DNA of 64,000 bases. Origin: CAZHWR01 sp964536085. Its GTDB lineage: Bacteria > Bacillota > Clostridia > Oscillospirales > Ruminococcaceae. Numbering within the stretch: the first letter of the stretch is position 1; every line of letters starts with the position of its first letter. Location of the stretch: NCBI GenBank assembly GCA_964536085.1, contig CAZHWR010000002.1, positions 1 through 64,000 on the forward strand. The letters are read 5' to 3'. Of the stretch, positions 22,834-32,362 are shown piece after piece. The position numbers were made by a program, and so were the translations under genes. The notes beneath the pieces are model-generated. The model was not told the origin of the DNA, searched no databases, and worked only from the letters and a program-made list of their open reading frames with translations.

Positions 22834-24237
22834 TTGGCAGAAAATAAGGGCGGCATTTTGGTAAGCGCCGAGAATATAAAAAAACAGGCTGAATATACGG
22901 ACAAGCTTTATCAAATCGTAAAGCCGCGCGCTCTTAAAGCGCATGTCAGGACCTACGGATGTCAGCAGAATGTGTCCGACGGGGAAAAGCTAAAGGGCAT
23001 GCTCGAAAAATCGGGTTATGAAATAATATCCGATGCAAAATCGGCAGATTTCGTGTTGTTTAACACCTGCGCGATACGCGAAAACGCCGAGGACAGGGTT
23101 TTCGGCAACGTGGGCGCGCTTAAAGCGGCAAAGCGCAATAATCCCGATATGATAATCGGCGTGTGTGGATGTATGACCCAGCAGGAGCATATAGCAAAGC
23201 GGTTTAAAGAGCATTTTCCGTTTGTCGATATGGTGTTCGGGACTCACGCGCTGTATAAGCTGCCGGAGCTCATATACAAAAAGCTTTCGGGTCAAAAGAG
23301 AATCTATGATATTGAAAACTTGCCCGGTGAAATCGCGGAGGAAATACCGGTTAAGCGCGAAAGCGGCTTCAAGGCGAATCTGCCTATTATGTACGGCTGT
23401 AATAATTTTTGCACCTACTGTATTGTTCCGTATGTCAGGGGGCGCGAACGCAGCCGCTCGGCGGACGTTATACTGGATGAAGCGAAAAGGCTTGTGGATT
23501 CGGGATACAGGGAAATCACCCTGCTCGGGCAGAATGTAAATTCTTACGACGGCGACGGCGTGCGTTTTTCCGAGCTTTTGAGGCGGCTTAACGATATCGA
23601 GGGCAATTTTATAATCCGTTTTATGACATCGCATCCCAAGGACTGCACAAAGGAGCTTATCGACACTATTTCCGGCTGCGAAAAGGTGTCGAAGCATCTT
23701 CATCTGCCCGTTCAAAGCGGAAGCGACAGGATTTTAAGACTCATGAACCGTCAGTATGATACAAAGAGGTATTTGGAGCTTGCCGAATACGCAAAAAAAC
23801 GTATTCCAAAGCTTTGTCTCACAAGCGACATAATAGTCGGCTTTCCAGGGGAAACCGAGGAGGATTTTGAAAAAACGCTTGAGCTTGTGAAAAATGTGAG
23901 ATATCATTCACTGTTCACATTTATATTTTCGCCGCGCGTTGGAACAAAGGCTGAAAAAATGCCCGATCCTTTTTCGTATGAGCAAAAAAGCGCGCGCTTC
24001 GCACGTCTTTTGGCGCTTCAGGACGAAATCGGTGATGAGATTTACTCAGGATACGTCGGAAAAACCGAAAGAGTGCTCATAGAAGGGGCGGCGAAAGCCC
24101 CCGGCCATTTGTCCGCCAGAACGGGTACGAACATCATAGTTGATATTCAAGGCGGAGAACAGCTTGTCGGAAATTTTGCCGACGTTAAAATAACTCGCGC
24201 CAAACGAGGCGCGCTCGAAGGGACGCTTGTAATCTGA
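22834..24237 (+). CDS. miaB: tRNA-2-methylthio-N6-dimethylallyladenosine synthase MiaB
   Basis: 467 residues from a TTG start with GGAGGT 9 bases upstream. Radical-SAM methylthiotransferase acting on i6A37 of tRNA, after MiaA (encoded at 29707). UPF0004 domain with cluster cysteines in TYGCQQNVSD, NTCAIRE and GVCGCMTQQE; radical-SAM motif CNNFCTYC (Cys189, 193, 196); C-terminal TRAM domain. The TYGCQQNVSD opening is typical of MiaB rather than RimO. Confidence 0.96.
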   Translation: MAENKGGILVSAENIKKQAEYTDKLYQIVKPRALKAHVRTYGCQQNVSDGEKLKGMLEKSGYEIISDAKSADFVLFNTCAIRENAEDRVFGNVGALKAAKRNNPDMIIGVCGCMTQQEHIAKRFKEHFPFVDMVFGTHALYKLPELIYKKLSGQKRIYDIENLPGEIAEEIPVKRESGFKANLPIMYGCNNFCTYCIVPYVRGRERSRSADVILDEAKRLVDSGYREITLLGQNVNSYDGDGVRFSELLRRLNDIEGNFIIRFMTSHPKDCTKELIDTISGCEKVSKHLHLPVQSGSDRILRLMNRQYDTKRYLELAEYAKKRIPKLCLTSDIIVGFPGETEEDFEKTLELVKNVRYHSLFTFIFSPRVGTKAEKMPDPFSYEQKSARFARLLALQDEIGDEIYSGYVGKTERVLIEGAAKAPGHLSARTGTNIIVDIQGGEQLVGNFADVKITRAKRGALEGTLVI

Positions 24238-24282
24238 TTTAATCAGAATATAATAAATATTTTTTTGGAGGATTTAAAAAAT

Positions 24283-24696
24283 ATGGATTACATGAAAGCA
24301 GCAAGAGAGCTTGGAAAAGCCATTCAGGAAACCGAGGAATACAAAGCGCTCGAAAAAGCCAAAGCCGCTAACGACGAGGACAACGTACTTGAAAATCTCG
24401 TTGGCGAATTCAATATGAAACGTATACAGATAAATGAAGAAATGAGCAAGCAGGATAAAAAAGACGAAGACAAGATAAAGCAGATAGACGCTGAGCTCAA
24501 AGAAATATACGGCAAAATCATGGTCAACGAAAACATGAAGGCATATAACGACGCCCGTGCCGGTATGGACAAAATTATTGACGCTATAAACACGATAATC
24601 GGTCTTTCTGCGAACGGTCACAATCCCGACACTATCGATCCGGAGCTTGCTTCATCCTGTTCGGGAAGCTGTTCTTCGTGCGCCGGCTGCCACTAA
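24283..24696 (+). CDS. YlbF/YmcA-family protein with Cys-rich tail
   Basis: 137 residues from ATG 24283 (MDYMKAAREL), with GGAGG about 11 bases upstream. It is helical throughout, like the YlbF/YmcA (RicF/RicA) family, whose Bacillus members form a complex with YaaT that controls RNA processing and carries Fe-S clusters. Here the C-terminus ends CSGSCSSCAGCH, four cysteines at 126, 130, 133 and 136, a plausible cluster ligand set. It sits between miaB and mutS. Confidence 0.85.
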   Translation: MDYMKAARELGKAIQETEEYKALEKAKAANDEDNVLENLVGEFNMKRIQINEEMSKQDKKDEDKIKQIDAELKEIYGKIMVNENMKAYNDARAGMDKIIDAINTIIGLSANGHNPDTIDPELASSCSGSCSSCAGCH

Positions 24697-24722
24697 TATT
24701 ATAATTAACGGGGGAAGCTGTT

Positions 24723-27326
24723 ATGGCTAAAATGTCGCCGATGATGCTGCAATACAATGAATTAAAAGCCAGGTACAGCGACTGTATTTTGTTTTTTCGG
24801 CTTGGAGATTTTTATGAGATGTTTTTTGAAGACGCGATTTTGGTGTCGCGCGAGCTGGAAATAGCGCTCACAGGCAAAAATTGCGGGCTTGAGGAACGCG
24901 CGCCGATGTGCGGAATTCCGCATCATTCGAGTGAGGCGTATATCAAAAGGCTTATAGATAAAGGCTATAAGGTCGCAATATGCGAACAGCTTGAGGATCC
25001 TGCGCTTGCAAAAGGAGTCGTCAAGCGCGATGTAGTGCAGATCATAACGCCGGGCACGATAACCGAAAGCGGTTTTTTGGACGAATCACGAAATAATTAT
25101 ATTTGCAGCGTTTACGCCGAAAAAGACAGGGCTGGTCTGTGCTTTGCCGATGTTTCCACCGGCGAAGCGCACATTACCGAGCTGTCGGGAAAAGACATGC
25201 AGTCCGAGCTTATAAGCGAGCTCGCCAAATTCTCTCCGAGTGAGATATTATTCAATTCGTATTTTGTCAATCTGAAAGAGGTGACGGCGTTTTTGACCGA
25301 ACGTCTCAGGTGCCTTTCGGAACTGCTTGACGATGAAAAGTTTGATTACGACGAATGCATTAAAAAAATCAGGAATTATTTCCGCAGCGCGCAGGCGCTT
25401 ACCGTGTGCGACAGCGACATTGCGTTCGGCGCGCGGAGCTTGGGCGCGCTGCTTTCGTATCTTGATTACACACAGCGGACAGGGGCTAAGCGGATAGTAA
25501 ATCTCTCGCGCTACAGCGCAAATAAATATTTGTCGCTCGATTTATCTGCCAGAAGGAATCTCGAACTGTGTGAAACGATGCGGAGCAAGGAAAAAAGAGG
25601 TACCTTGCTTTGGGTGCTCGACAGGACTAAAACCGCGATGGGAAAGCGGCTTATGCGAAAATATATCGAACAGCCGCTTTTGAATGCGGCGGATATAATC
25701 AGCAGGCAGAAAGCGGTTGAGGAATTATTTGTCTCAAATGAGCTTCGCGGCAATTTAAGAGAGCGCCTGACGGGAGTTTACGATTTGGAGAGACTGCTGA
25801 CAAAAGTCGTATACAAAACCGTAAATCCCAAAGAAATGCTGGCATTTGCGTATACGCTTGAAAAACTGCCTTATATAAAGAAAGAGATAAGCGGCTGTTC
25901 TTCAAAGCTTATATCCTCGCTGAACGGCGGTATTTACGATCTGGACGATGTAAAGGACGTTATTCAGAGCACCGTAAGCGAAAAAGCGTCCGTAACCATT
26001 AAAGAGGGCGAGGTTATTAAAGCGGGCGTTAATAAAGAGCTTGACGATCTACGCAGACTGTTTAAAAACACAAGATCATATTTAACTGAAATAGAGCAGC
26101 GTGAAAAAGAGCGGACGGGGATCAAGAATTTAAAAATCGGCTATAACAAGGTTTTCGGATATTATATCGACGTTACAAAAACTCAGATAGATTTAGTGCC
26201 CGATGACTATATCAGGAAACAGACGCTGACTAATTCAGAACGGTACATAACGCAGGAGCTAAAGGAGCTTGAAAGCAAGATTTTAACCGCCGGAGAAAAA
26301 ATTTATTCAATTGAGCTTTCGATTTTCAACGAGCTTGTTTTGTACACATCACGGAAGATTGAGCAGATTCAGTCCACTGCGAGCTCGGTTGCCGCGCTGG
26401 ACGTGCTTTGCTCGCTCGCAGAGGTTTCATGCGAAAACAATTATGTCCGTCCTGAAATCCTCATTAACGGTGAAATCAACATAAAAGACGGCCGCCATCC
26501 CGTTGTTGAGCAGATGCTTCACGGCGCGCCGTTTGTCCCGAACGACGTTTATTTGAACAGGTCAAGCGACTGCCTTGCTGTTATCACAGGCCCGAACATG
26601 GCGGGAAAGTCCACCTATATGCGGCAGTGTGCAATAATAGTTATAATGGCGCAGATGGGGTGCTTTGTCCCCGCGAGCTCGGCGAGCATAGGCGTTGTCG
26701 ACAGGGTGTTTACCCGCGTCGGGGCGTCAGACGATCTTGCAAGCGGCAAATCGACATTCATGGTTGAAATGAGCGAGGTTTCATATATTCTCGACAACGC
26801 AACTTCCGACAGCCTTATTATTCTCGATGAAATCGGACGCGGCACATCTACGTTTGACGGCATGAGTATTGCGAGGGCGGTGGTTGAATATCTGATCAAA
26901 AACGTAGGAGCAAAAACAATGTTTGCAACCCATTATCACGAGCTTACCTGCATGGAGGACGAGCTGGAGGGTGTTAAAAACTACAATATCGCTGCAAAAA
27001 AGCGCGGTGACGAGCTTGTGTTTTTGAGAAAAATAGTCCGCGGAGGAGCGGACGAGAGCTATGGAATCGAGGTCGCAAGGCTTGCGGGCGTACCTAAAAA
27101 AGTGATTTCGCGAGCCAGAGAAGTGCTTGACAGTCTTGAAAGCGGTGAAAATGTTCCAAATCCGCGCAATTCGGGTACAGCGCAGGGAAGTACTTCCGGT
27201 CAGATTACGTTCAGTTCGCCTGAAAACAGCGAGCTTCTTAAAAAGCTCGAAAATACCGACCCCAACACGCTTTCGCCTATCGAGGCACTGGGGTTAGTGT
27301 ATGAACTGAAAAAATTAGCCGAATAA
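24723..27326 (+). CDS. mutS: DNA mismatch repair protein MutS
   Basis: 867 residues, typical length. Mismatch-binding domain with the intercalating Phe motif in FFRLGDFYEMFFEDA (about 25-39); connector, lever and clamp domains; ATPase domain with Walker A GPNMAGKS (623-630), Walker B LIILDEIGRGTS and the HYHEL segment. The C-terminal helix-turn-helix dimerisation region is present. It forms an operon with mutL 30 bases downstream. Confidence 0.98.
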   Translation: MAKMSPMMLQYNELKARYSDCILFFRLGDFYEMFFEDAILVSRELEIALTGKNCGLEERAPMCGIPHHSSEAYIKRLIDKGYKVAICEQLEDPALAKGVVKRDVVQIITPGTITESGFLDESRNNYICSVYAEKDRAGLCFADVSTGEAHITELSGKDMQSELISELAKFSPSEILFNSYFVNLKEVTAFLTERLRCLSELLDDEKFDYDECIKKIRNYFRSAQALTVCDSDIAFGARSLGALLSYLDYTQRTGAKRIVNLSRYSANKYLSLDLSARRNLELCETMRSKEKRGTLLWVLDRTKTAMGKRLMRKYIEQPLLNAADIISRQKAVEELFVSNELRGNLRERLTGVYDLERLLTKVVYKTVNPKEMLAFAYTLEKLPYIKKEISGCSSKLISSLNGGIYDLDDVKDVIQSTVSEKASVTIKEGEVIKAGVNKELDDLRRLFKNTRSYLTEIEQREKERTGIKNLKIGYNKVFGYYIDVTKTQIDLVPDDYIRKQTLTNSERYITQELKELESKILTAGEKIYSIELSIFNELVLYTSRKIEQIQSTASSVAALDVLCSLAEVSCENNYVRPEILINGEINIKDGRHPVVEQMLHGAPFVPNDVYLNRSSDCLAVITGPNMAGKSTYMRQCAIIVIMAQMGCFVPASSASIGVVDRVFTRVGASDDLASGKSTFMVEMSEVSYILDNATSDSLIILDEIGRGTSTFDGMSIARAVVEYLIKNVGAKTMFATHYHELTCMEDELEGVKNYNIAAKKRGDELVFLRKIVRGGADESYGIEVARLAGVPKKVISRAREVLDSLESGENVPNPRNSGTAQGSTSGQITFSSPENSELLKKLENTDPNTLSPIEALGLVYELKKLAE

Positions 27327-27356
27327 TTTGCGGATTGGTCAAACAGAGGTGATAAA

Positions 27357-29327
27357 ATGCCGATAAGAGTGCTGGATAAACAGATTTCCGAGCTTATCGC
27401 TGCGGGCGAGGTGATAGAACGCCCCGCTTCGATAGTCAAAGAGCTTATGGAAAACTCAATCGACGCCGGTGCGACCGCCGTTACTGTTGAAATTGCTCAC
27501 GGAGGCATAACCTATATCCGTGTAACGGATAACGGCTGCGGCATAGCGCACGATGAAGCTCCAACGGCGTTTTTGCGCCATGCGACGAGTAAAGTGAGCA
27601 CCGAGGAGGATTTGACCGCAATTAAAACGCTCGGTTTCAGAGGCGAAGCGCTTGCGTCAGTTTGTGCTGTGTCTAAAACGGAAATGCTTACAAAGCGTTC
27701 GGAGGATGTTTTCGGAACGCGCGTTTATATTGAGGGCGCCGAGCAGTTGGATTTCAGCGAGGCCGGTTGTGCAAACGGAACGACGGTCATTGTAAGGGAT
27801 TTGTTTTACAATGTCCCCGCGCGGCTTAAATTCATGAAAAAGGATGTTGCGGAGACCTCTGCGGTAACGACAGCCGTCGGGCAGATCGCAATGAGTCATC
27901 CTGAAATATCAGTAAAATTTATTAAAGACAACCATGTTGCGCTGCATACGCCCGGAAATTCAAAGCTTTTGTCGGCAATTTTTGCAGTACTGGGCAGGGA
28001 TTATGCCGAAAATCTGATGGAGGCGGAATACACCTATAACGGAGTTAAAGTAAGCGGCTTTGTATCCGACCCTATGCACGGCAGAAAAAGCAGGATATAC
28101 CAGCATTTTTTCGTGAACGGTCGGTATGTTAAAAGTAAGGTGGGCGCGTTCGCTCTTGAAGAGGCTTACAAAAATTCCATAATGGTCGGGAAGTTTCCCG
28201 CATGCGTGCTCTGTATCGAACTGGATGCGGACAGAACCGACGTAAACGTCCATCCTGCGAAAACCGAGATACGGTTTACAGATGAGCGCGAAGTCTACGA
28301 CGCTGTATATTTTGCGGTTAAAACTGCACTGAGTTCGAATAATTCTATCGCTGCGATAGCGCATAAACAGGATATGCAAAAGCAGGAGGTTTTAAAGGCA
28401 ATTCAGCAGAGCGTTTTTAATTCCGGCGGCGGAAAACAGTTGTCAGTCGGCGGATTTGCGTCTGTGAGCACTGATAAGACACGCGGCGAAGCCGCGCATA
28501 GCGCTTCTGAAAAAAGCAAATCCATACTCAGCGAAAGGATAATACCGGAGGATGAGGATGGCAGTTGTATTAATAATCCGAACAGAGTGTCTGATGACAA
28601 CAGGGTCCTTTATTCTGCCTCGGCTGTCAGAGAGCATGACGACTATGTTTTTATAAACCCGGATAAGCTCAAAACGGACAGGCAACCGGACGTCGGTGAT
28701 GCCATGCATACACAGGACGAACAAACTGCGGTCAGTAGCGAGGAGAACGAGCCGCAGGAAATTCCAAAGCCCGTCCGTGTAGTCGGAGAGATATTCGGCA
28801 CGTTTATTTTAGCGGTATACGACGGTGTTTTTGTTATTATCGATAAACACGCTGCGCACGAGAGGATAATTTTTGAGGAGCTTCGCAAAAGGCATAATAA
28901 TAACAGTCAGATGCTGCTTGCGCCGATAACAATAACGCTTTCTCCGAAAGCGCACGCGGGATTTGTTGAAAATTTAAGCGTCGCCAGGGATATGGGATTT
29001 GAAGCGGAGGATTTCGGAGGCGAAACGGTTTTGGTACGCGCCGTTCCCACTGTTTTAGAACCATATAATATCGTGGAAATAGTTGAAGAAATGGCTGAAA
29101 ATTTCAGTGCGCTTAAAAAATCGCCCGAGCCCAGTGATCTTGAAGAGCTTTATCATTCGGTAGCGTGCAAGGCGGCGGTGAGAGCGAATGACAAAAATTC
29201 GTCCGAAGAGCTGAGCGAGCTTGCAAACAGGGTTTGTACGGACGAAGCTATAAGATATTGTCCGCACGGCAGGCCGGTTGTTATAACGATGACTGAGTAT
29301 GAGCTGAGGAAAAAGTTTGGGCGCTAA
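27357..29327 (+). CDS. mutL: DNA mismatch repair protein MutL
   Basis: 656 residues. GHKL ATPase N-terminus (ELMENSIDAGATAV, DNGCGI, GFRGEALAS) to about 330. A low-complexity linker of about 130 residues follows. The C-terminal endonuclease domain carries DKHAAHERIIFE (496-507), the DQHA(x)2E(x)4E nicking motif with Lys for Gln, plus CKAAVRAND and CPHGRP. It is therefore a nicking-type MutL, as in organisms without MutH. The stop at 29325-29327 abuts the first copy of the 112-bp repeat. Confidence 0.97.
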   Translation: MPIRVLDKQISELIAAGEVIERPASIVKELMENSIDAGATAVTVEIAHGGITYIRVTDNGCGIAHDEAPTAFLRHATSKVSTEEDLTAIKTLGFRGEALASVCAVSKTEMLTKRSEDVFGTRVYIEGAEQLDFSEAGCANGTTVIVRDLFYNVPARLKFMKKDVAETSAVTTAVGQIAMSHPEISVKFIKDNHVALHTPGNSKLLSAIFAVLGRDYAENLMEAEYTYNGVKVSGFVSDPMHGRKSRIYQHFFVNGRYVKSKVGAFALEEAYKNSIMVGKFPACVLCIELDADRTDVNVHPAKTEIRFTDEREVYDAVYFAVKTALSSNNSIAAIAHKQDMQKQEVLKAIQQSVFNSGGGKQLSVGGFASVSTDKTRGEAAHSASEKSKSILSERIIPEDEDGSCINNPNRVSDDNRVLYSASAVREHDDYVFINPDKLKTDRQPDVGDAMHTQDEQTAVSSEENEPQEIPKPVRVVGEIFGTFILAVYDGVFVIIDKHAAHERIIFEELRKRHNNNSQMLLAPITITLSPKAHAGFVENLSVARDMGFEAEDFGGETVLVRAVPTVLEPYNIVEIVEEMAENFSALKKSPEPSDLEELYHSVACKAAVRANDKNSSEELSELANRVCTDEAIRYCPHGRPVVITMTEYELRKKFGR

Positions 29328-29675
29328 AAGGTTGAAAAAGCAAGCTTTTCAACCTTGTCGAGTTTGTCTTTTTCGCAAAAAACGATATNNNNNNNNNNNN
29401 NNNNNNNNNNNNNNNNNNNNNNNNNNNNNNNNNNNNNNNNNNNNNNNNNNNNNNNNNNNNNNNNNNNNNNNNNNNNNNNNNNNNNNNNGCGAAAATTTCA
29501 TGCGGAGCATGAAACCGTCAAACTCGCGGCGCAGTGTGAAGGTTGAAAAAGCAAGGCTTTTCAACCTTGTCGAGTTTGTCTTTTTCGCAAAAAACGATAT
29601 GCGAAAATTTCATGCGGAGCATGAAACCGTCAAACTCGCGGCGCAGTGTGAAGGTCGAAAAAGTAAGGCTTTTTA
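29328..29675. repeat. 112-bp tandem structured repeat
   Basis: One complete unit is at 29539-29650. A further unit is split by the N gap (29328-29388 and 29489-29538, together 111 bases against 112) and a third begins at 29651. Each unit is a set of nested inverted repeats: AAGGTTGAAAA/TTTTCAACCTT; CGAGTTTG/CAAACTCG enclosing TTTTCGCA/TGCGAAAA and TTTCATGC/GCATGAAA. The transcript could fold as a hairpin plus a three-way junction. No coding frame is supported. It fills the mutL-miaA gap (29328-29706), in which I see nothing else but the miaA ribosome binding site. Confidence 0.9.
29389..29488. other. Assembly gap (100 N)
   Basis: Exactly 100 unknown bases, a standard scaffold-gap placeholder. 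Left flank ends ACGATAT and right flank begins GCGAAAAT; these are directly joined in the neighbouring intact repeat unit, so the real gap is probably zero or a multiple of 112 bp. Confidence 0.97.
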
Positions 29676-29706
29676 AGTATTTATCGCAAAAACGGAGGTG
29701 GTGTAT

Positions 29707-30657
29707 ATGGATGAAAAAATACCGCTTACGGTTATTCTCGGACCAACGGCTTCGGGAAAAACCGAATTAGCGGTAAAGCTCGCTGAGTATTTCGGAGGGG
29801 AGATAGTGTCCGCGGATTCTATGCAGATTTACAAGGGAATGGATATCGCCACTGCAAAGCCGACTGCTGAACAGATGAGCAGAGTGCGTCACCATATGGT
29901 AAGCGTAGTTGAGCGTGACTGTAAGTTTTCGGTTGCGGATTATGTGTCAGATGCCAAGAATGCGATAAATGACATTTACAAAAGGGGGAAAATGCCGTTT
30001 TTGGTCGGCGGTACGGGACTTTATATCAATTCGGTCGTTGATAATATCCGTTTCAGTGAGGAAAAGCACGATGAACGGCTGCGCGCAGAGCTTTACAATC
30101 AGTACGACACTCTTGGCGCGGAGTATATGCATGAGCGGCTTAAAAAAATCGACCCGGAATATGCCGAAACGCTTCATCCGAACAATAAAACACGGGTGCT
30201 GCGCGGAATAGAGATTTATGAGCAGACCGGTGTTCTGATGAGCGAGCATTTAAAAACAAGCAGGTTGCAGGAGTCTCCGTACAATGCCTGTATGATAGGG
30301 CTTGATTTTGAAAACCGTGCGGAGCTTTACGACAGGATAAATAAACGAGTTGACATAATGCTGAATGACGGGCTGCTGGAAGAAGCAAAGAATATATACA
30401 TTAACGATAAAGACAGTATTAAAACGGCGGGTCAGGCTATAGGAATCAAGGAGCTTATCCCGTATTTTAAAGGTGAGCTTTTGCTTGACGAGGCAGTAGA
30501 ACGGATAAAAAAAGAATCGCGGAGATATGCCAAAAGGCAGATGACATGGTTCAGGCGTGATGGACGCATAAAAAATATAACCGTGAGCGGGGAACGCACA
30601 CAGGAATATGTTTTTGAAAATGCCAAAAAAATTATAGTAAATTTTTTCGGCTTGTGA
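29707..30657 (+). CDS. miaA: tRNA dimethylallyltransferase MiaA
   Basis: 316 residues from ATG 29707 (MDEKIPLTVILG), GGAGG 8 bases upstream; in-frame GTGs at 29698 and 29701 are too close to the ribosome binding site. It isopentenylates A37 of tRNAs reading UNN codons; MiaB then methylthiolates the product. P-loop GPTASGKT (12-19), SADSMQIYKGMDIATAKP and the RRYAKRQMTWFR motif are all present. Followed by hfq, a common Firmicutes order. Confidence 0.97.
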   Translation: MDEKIPLTVILGPTASGKTELAVKLAEYFGGEIVSADSMQIYKGMDIATAKPTAEQMSRVRHHMVSVVERDCKFSVADYVSDAKNAINDIYKRGKMPFLVGGTGLYINSVVDNIRFSEEKHDERLRAELYNQYDTLGAEYMHERLKKIDPEYAETLHPNNKTRVLRGIEIYEQTGVLMSEHLKTSRLQESPYNACMIGLDFENRAELYDRINKRVDIMLNDGLLEEAKNIYINDKDSIKTAGQAIGIKELIPYFKGELLLDEAVERIKKESRRYAKRQMTWFRRDGRIKNITVSGERTQEYVFENAKKIIVNFFGL

Positions 30658-30881
30658 TATAATAGCCTCACGGCGTGGGCAGAGGTCTTGCGTTGCAGGA
30701 TGTCGGATGTCTGAGAAAAATCGAAATATGAATTTGCGTGCAGAAGCGCGCCCGGCTTTGCCGAATATGGTGATAAATCAGGTATTATAAATGGCTTATG
30801 GTGTTAACTATATGCGTAAAGAGTAGTATGAGGGTTGATGGGATTGTCAAACACAAAATTTTATTTGATGAGGGAATGGTT

Positions 30882-31127
30882 ATGAATAATAAGATCAATC
30901 TTCAGGACGTATTTTTAAATCAGGCGAGAAAAGAGAGAATACCGGTAACGGTATATCTTACAAACGGATTTCAGTTCAAGGGCATTGTAAAAGGATTCGA
31001 TAATTATATTGTCGCGCTGGACTGTGATTCAAAGCAGAATATGGTTTATAAACACGCCATATCAACGATTAGTCCGATAAGACCAATACGTATTTTAGAT
31101 TCGGCTGACGAACCAATTGAATATTAA
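30882..31127 (+). CDS. hfq: RNA chaperone Hfq
   Basis: 81 residues from ATG 30882 (MNNKINLQDVFLN); ATG 30876 would add two residues. Sm1 motif VTVYLTNGFQFKGIVKGFDNY and Sm2 YKHAISTISP (KHA is the Hfq signature). Forms a hexameric ring that pairs small RNAs with mRNAs. The 224-bp space behind miaA (30658-30881) shows no gene or recognised RNA. Confidence 0.97.
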   Translation: MNNKINLQDVFLNQARKERIPVTVYLTNGFQFKGIVKGFDNYIVALDCDSKQNMVYKHAISTISPIRPIRILDSADEPIEY

Positions 31128-31144
31128 ACAAAAAGGAAATTTAT

Positions 31145-32362
31145 ATGAATTCAAAACCGGTTAAAATCATTGCGGGCTTGCTTGCGTTTTTCATACTGTT
31201 TTACATAGGATATCAGATTTACAGTTATGTGCATTCACCCTACAAAACCGAAACTGTGTTTGAAAGCGTCGTTGCCGATTCTGTCGAAGCGGAGGGGACG
31301 ATTTTCAGAGATGAGGTTTTAATCAAAGCAAAAAAATCTCAGGACGGAGTTATAAGCTATTATTATCCCAATGGCTCGAAAGTCGCTAAAGACGCGGCTG
31401 TTGCGGTTATTTACAACAGTTCTGAGGATCTTGAGAAAAACTATAAAATCGAGCTGCTTCAAAACGAGATTAAAATGCTCAAGGAGTGCAAAACGTCATC
31501 ATCGGGAACCAATCAGAACGATCTTTTGACAAGTCAGCTTGCGAGCGAGCAGATGGAACTGATTGAAAAAATCGACAATCACGATTTATCAGACATAAGC
31601 AGCAGCAAGCTTGAAATTCTGGAAACGCTTAATAAAATTCAGCTTTTAACCGGTGAGCTCAAAAGTGTTAATTCCCGTATTTCAAAGCTGCGCAAGCAGG
31701 TGAAGAAATTAAAATCAACGCTGTCGTCCGCAAAGAGCTCGGTCAACGCTTCCGCTTCCGGCTTTTTTGTTGATGAAACCGACAGCCTTGAGGATGAAAA
31801 CGGATATTCAAAAGCAAAAAAGCAAACCGAGAAATCCTTAAACGAGCTTATATCGACCGAGCCTGCTGCGGTAAACGGAACAGTTGGTAAAATCATAACC
31901 AGTTACGAATGGCGGTTTGTGATTTTTGTGGATAAAACGGAGTCTGCCAAATTCACCGAAGGACAGGAAATCAACGCAGTATTTTCGTCATTTGCTGATG
32001 AAACCGTTGAGGCCGAGATCGAGAAGGTCGGAGAAGCAAATTCGAGCGGCAAGGTTATGATAATAATCAAAAGCGATTTAATGGATGAAAACATCGCATC
32101 ACTCAGAACGGATAAGGTTAAAATAAGCTTTAAAAACAACACCGGTCTTAAAGTGTCTAAAAAGGCGCTTTATATTGAGGACGGAGTAAAAGGCGTTTAC
32201 TGCCTGCTCGGAAAAGACGTGACGTTTAAAAAGGTGGATATTATCTATGAAACGGACGACTTTTTCTTAAGTGCCGAACACAGTGAAGATTCCGATTATC
32301 TGAAAATATATGACGATGTTATCATAAAAGGAAAAGATTTATATGACAAACAAAAGGCTTAG
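31145..32362 (+). CDS. HlyD-like membrane-anchored protein
   Basis: 405 residues. One N-terminal membrane anchor (about 8-28) and a large extracytoplasmic part. Residues about 55-90 look like half of a lipoyl/barrel-sandwich domain (VEAEGTIFRDEVLI). A coiled coil spans about 100-195 (leucine-rich, SKLEILETLNKIQ, RKQVKKLKSTL). A second barrel part follows (GTVGKIITSYEWRF, YIEDGVKGVYCLL). This is the HlyD/adaptor layout, found beside sepF in many Clostridia without an adjacent transporter. It overlaps yggS by 20 bases. The role is probably envelope- or division-associated, from context. Confidence 0.75.
   Translation: MNSKPVKIIAGLLAFFILFYIGYQIYSYVHSPYKTETVFESVVADSVEAEGTIFRDEVLIKAKKSQDGVISYYYPNGSKVAKDAAVAVIYNSSEDLEKNYKIELLQNEIKMLKECKTSSSGTNQNDLLTSQLASEQMELIEKIDNHDLSDISSSKLEILETLNKIQLLTGELKSVNSRISKLRKQVKKLKSTLSSAKSSVNASASGFFVDETDSLEDENGYSKAKKQTEKSLNELISTEPAAVNGTVGKIITSYEWRFVIFVDKTESAKFTEGQEINAVFSSFADETVEAEIEKVGEANSSGKVMIIIKSDLMDENIASLRTDKVKISFKNNTGLKVSKKALYIEDGVKGVYCLLGKDVTFKKVDIIYETDDFFLSAEHSEDSDYLKIYDDVIIKGKDLYDKQKA

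Noticed and set aside
29328..29675. CRISPR array
   Set aside because: Units are directly adjacent and nearly identical over 112 bp with no variable spacers.
29317..29676. Open frames running through the N gap
   Set aside because: They exist only because unknown bases are translated as X and because the 112-bp repeat lacks stops in some frames.
30658..30881. Structured RNA between miaA and hfq
   Set aside because: No strong hairpins or recognised RNA motifs seen.
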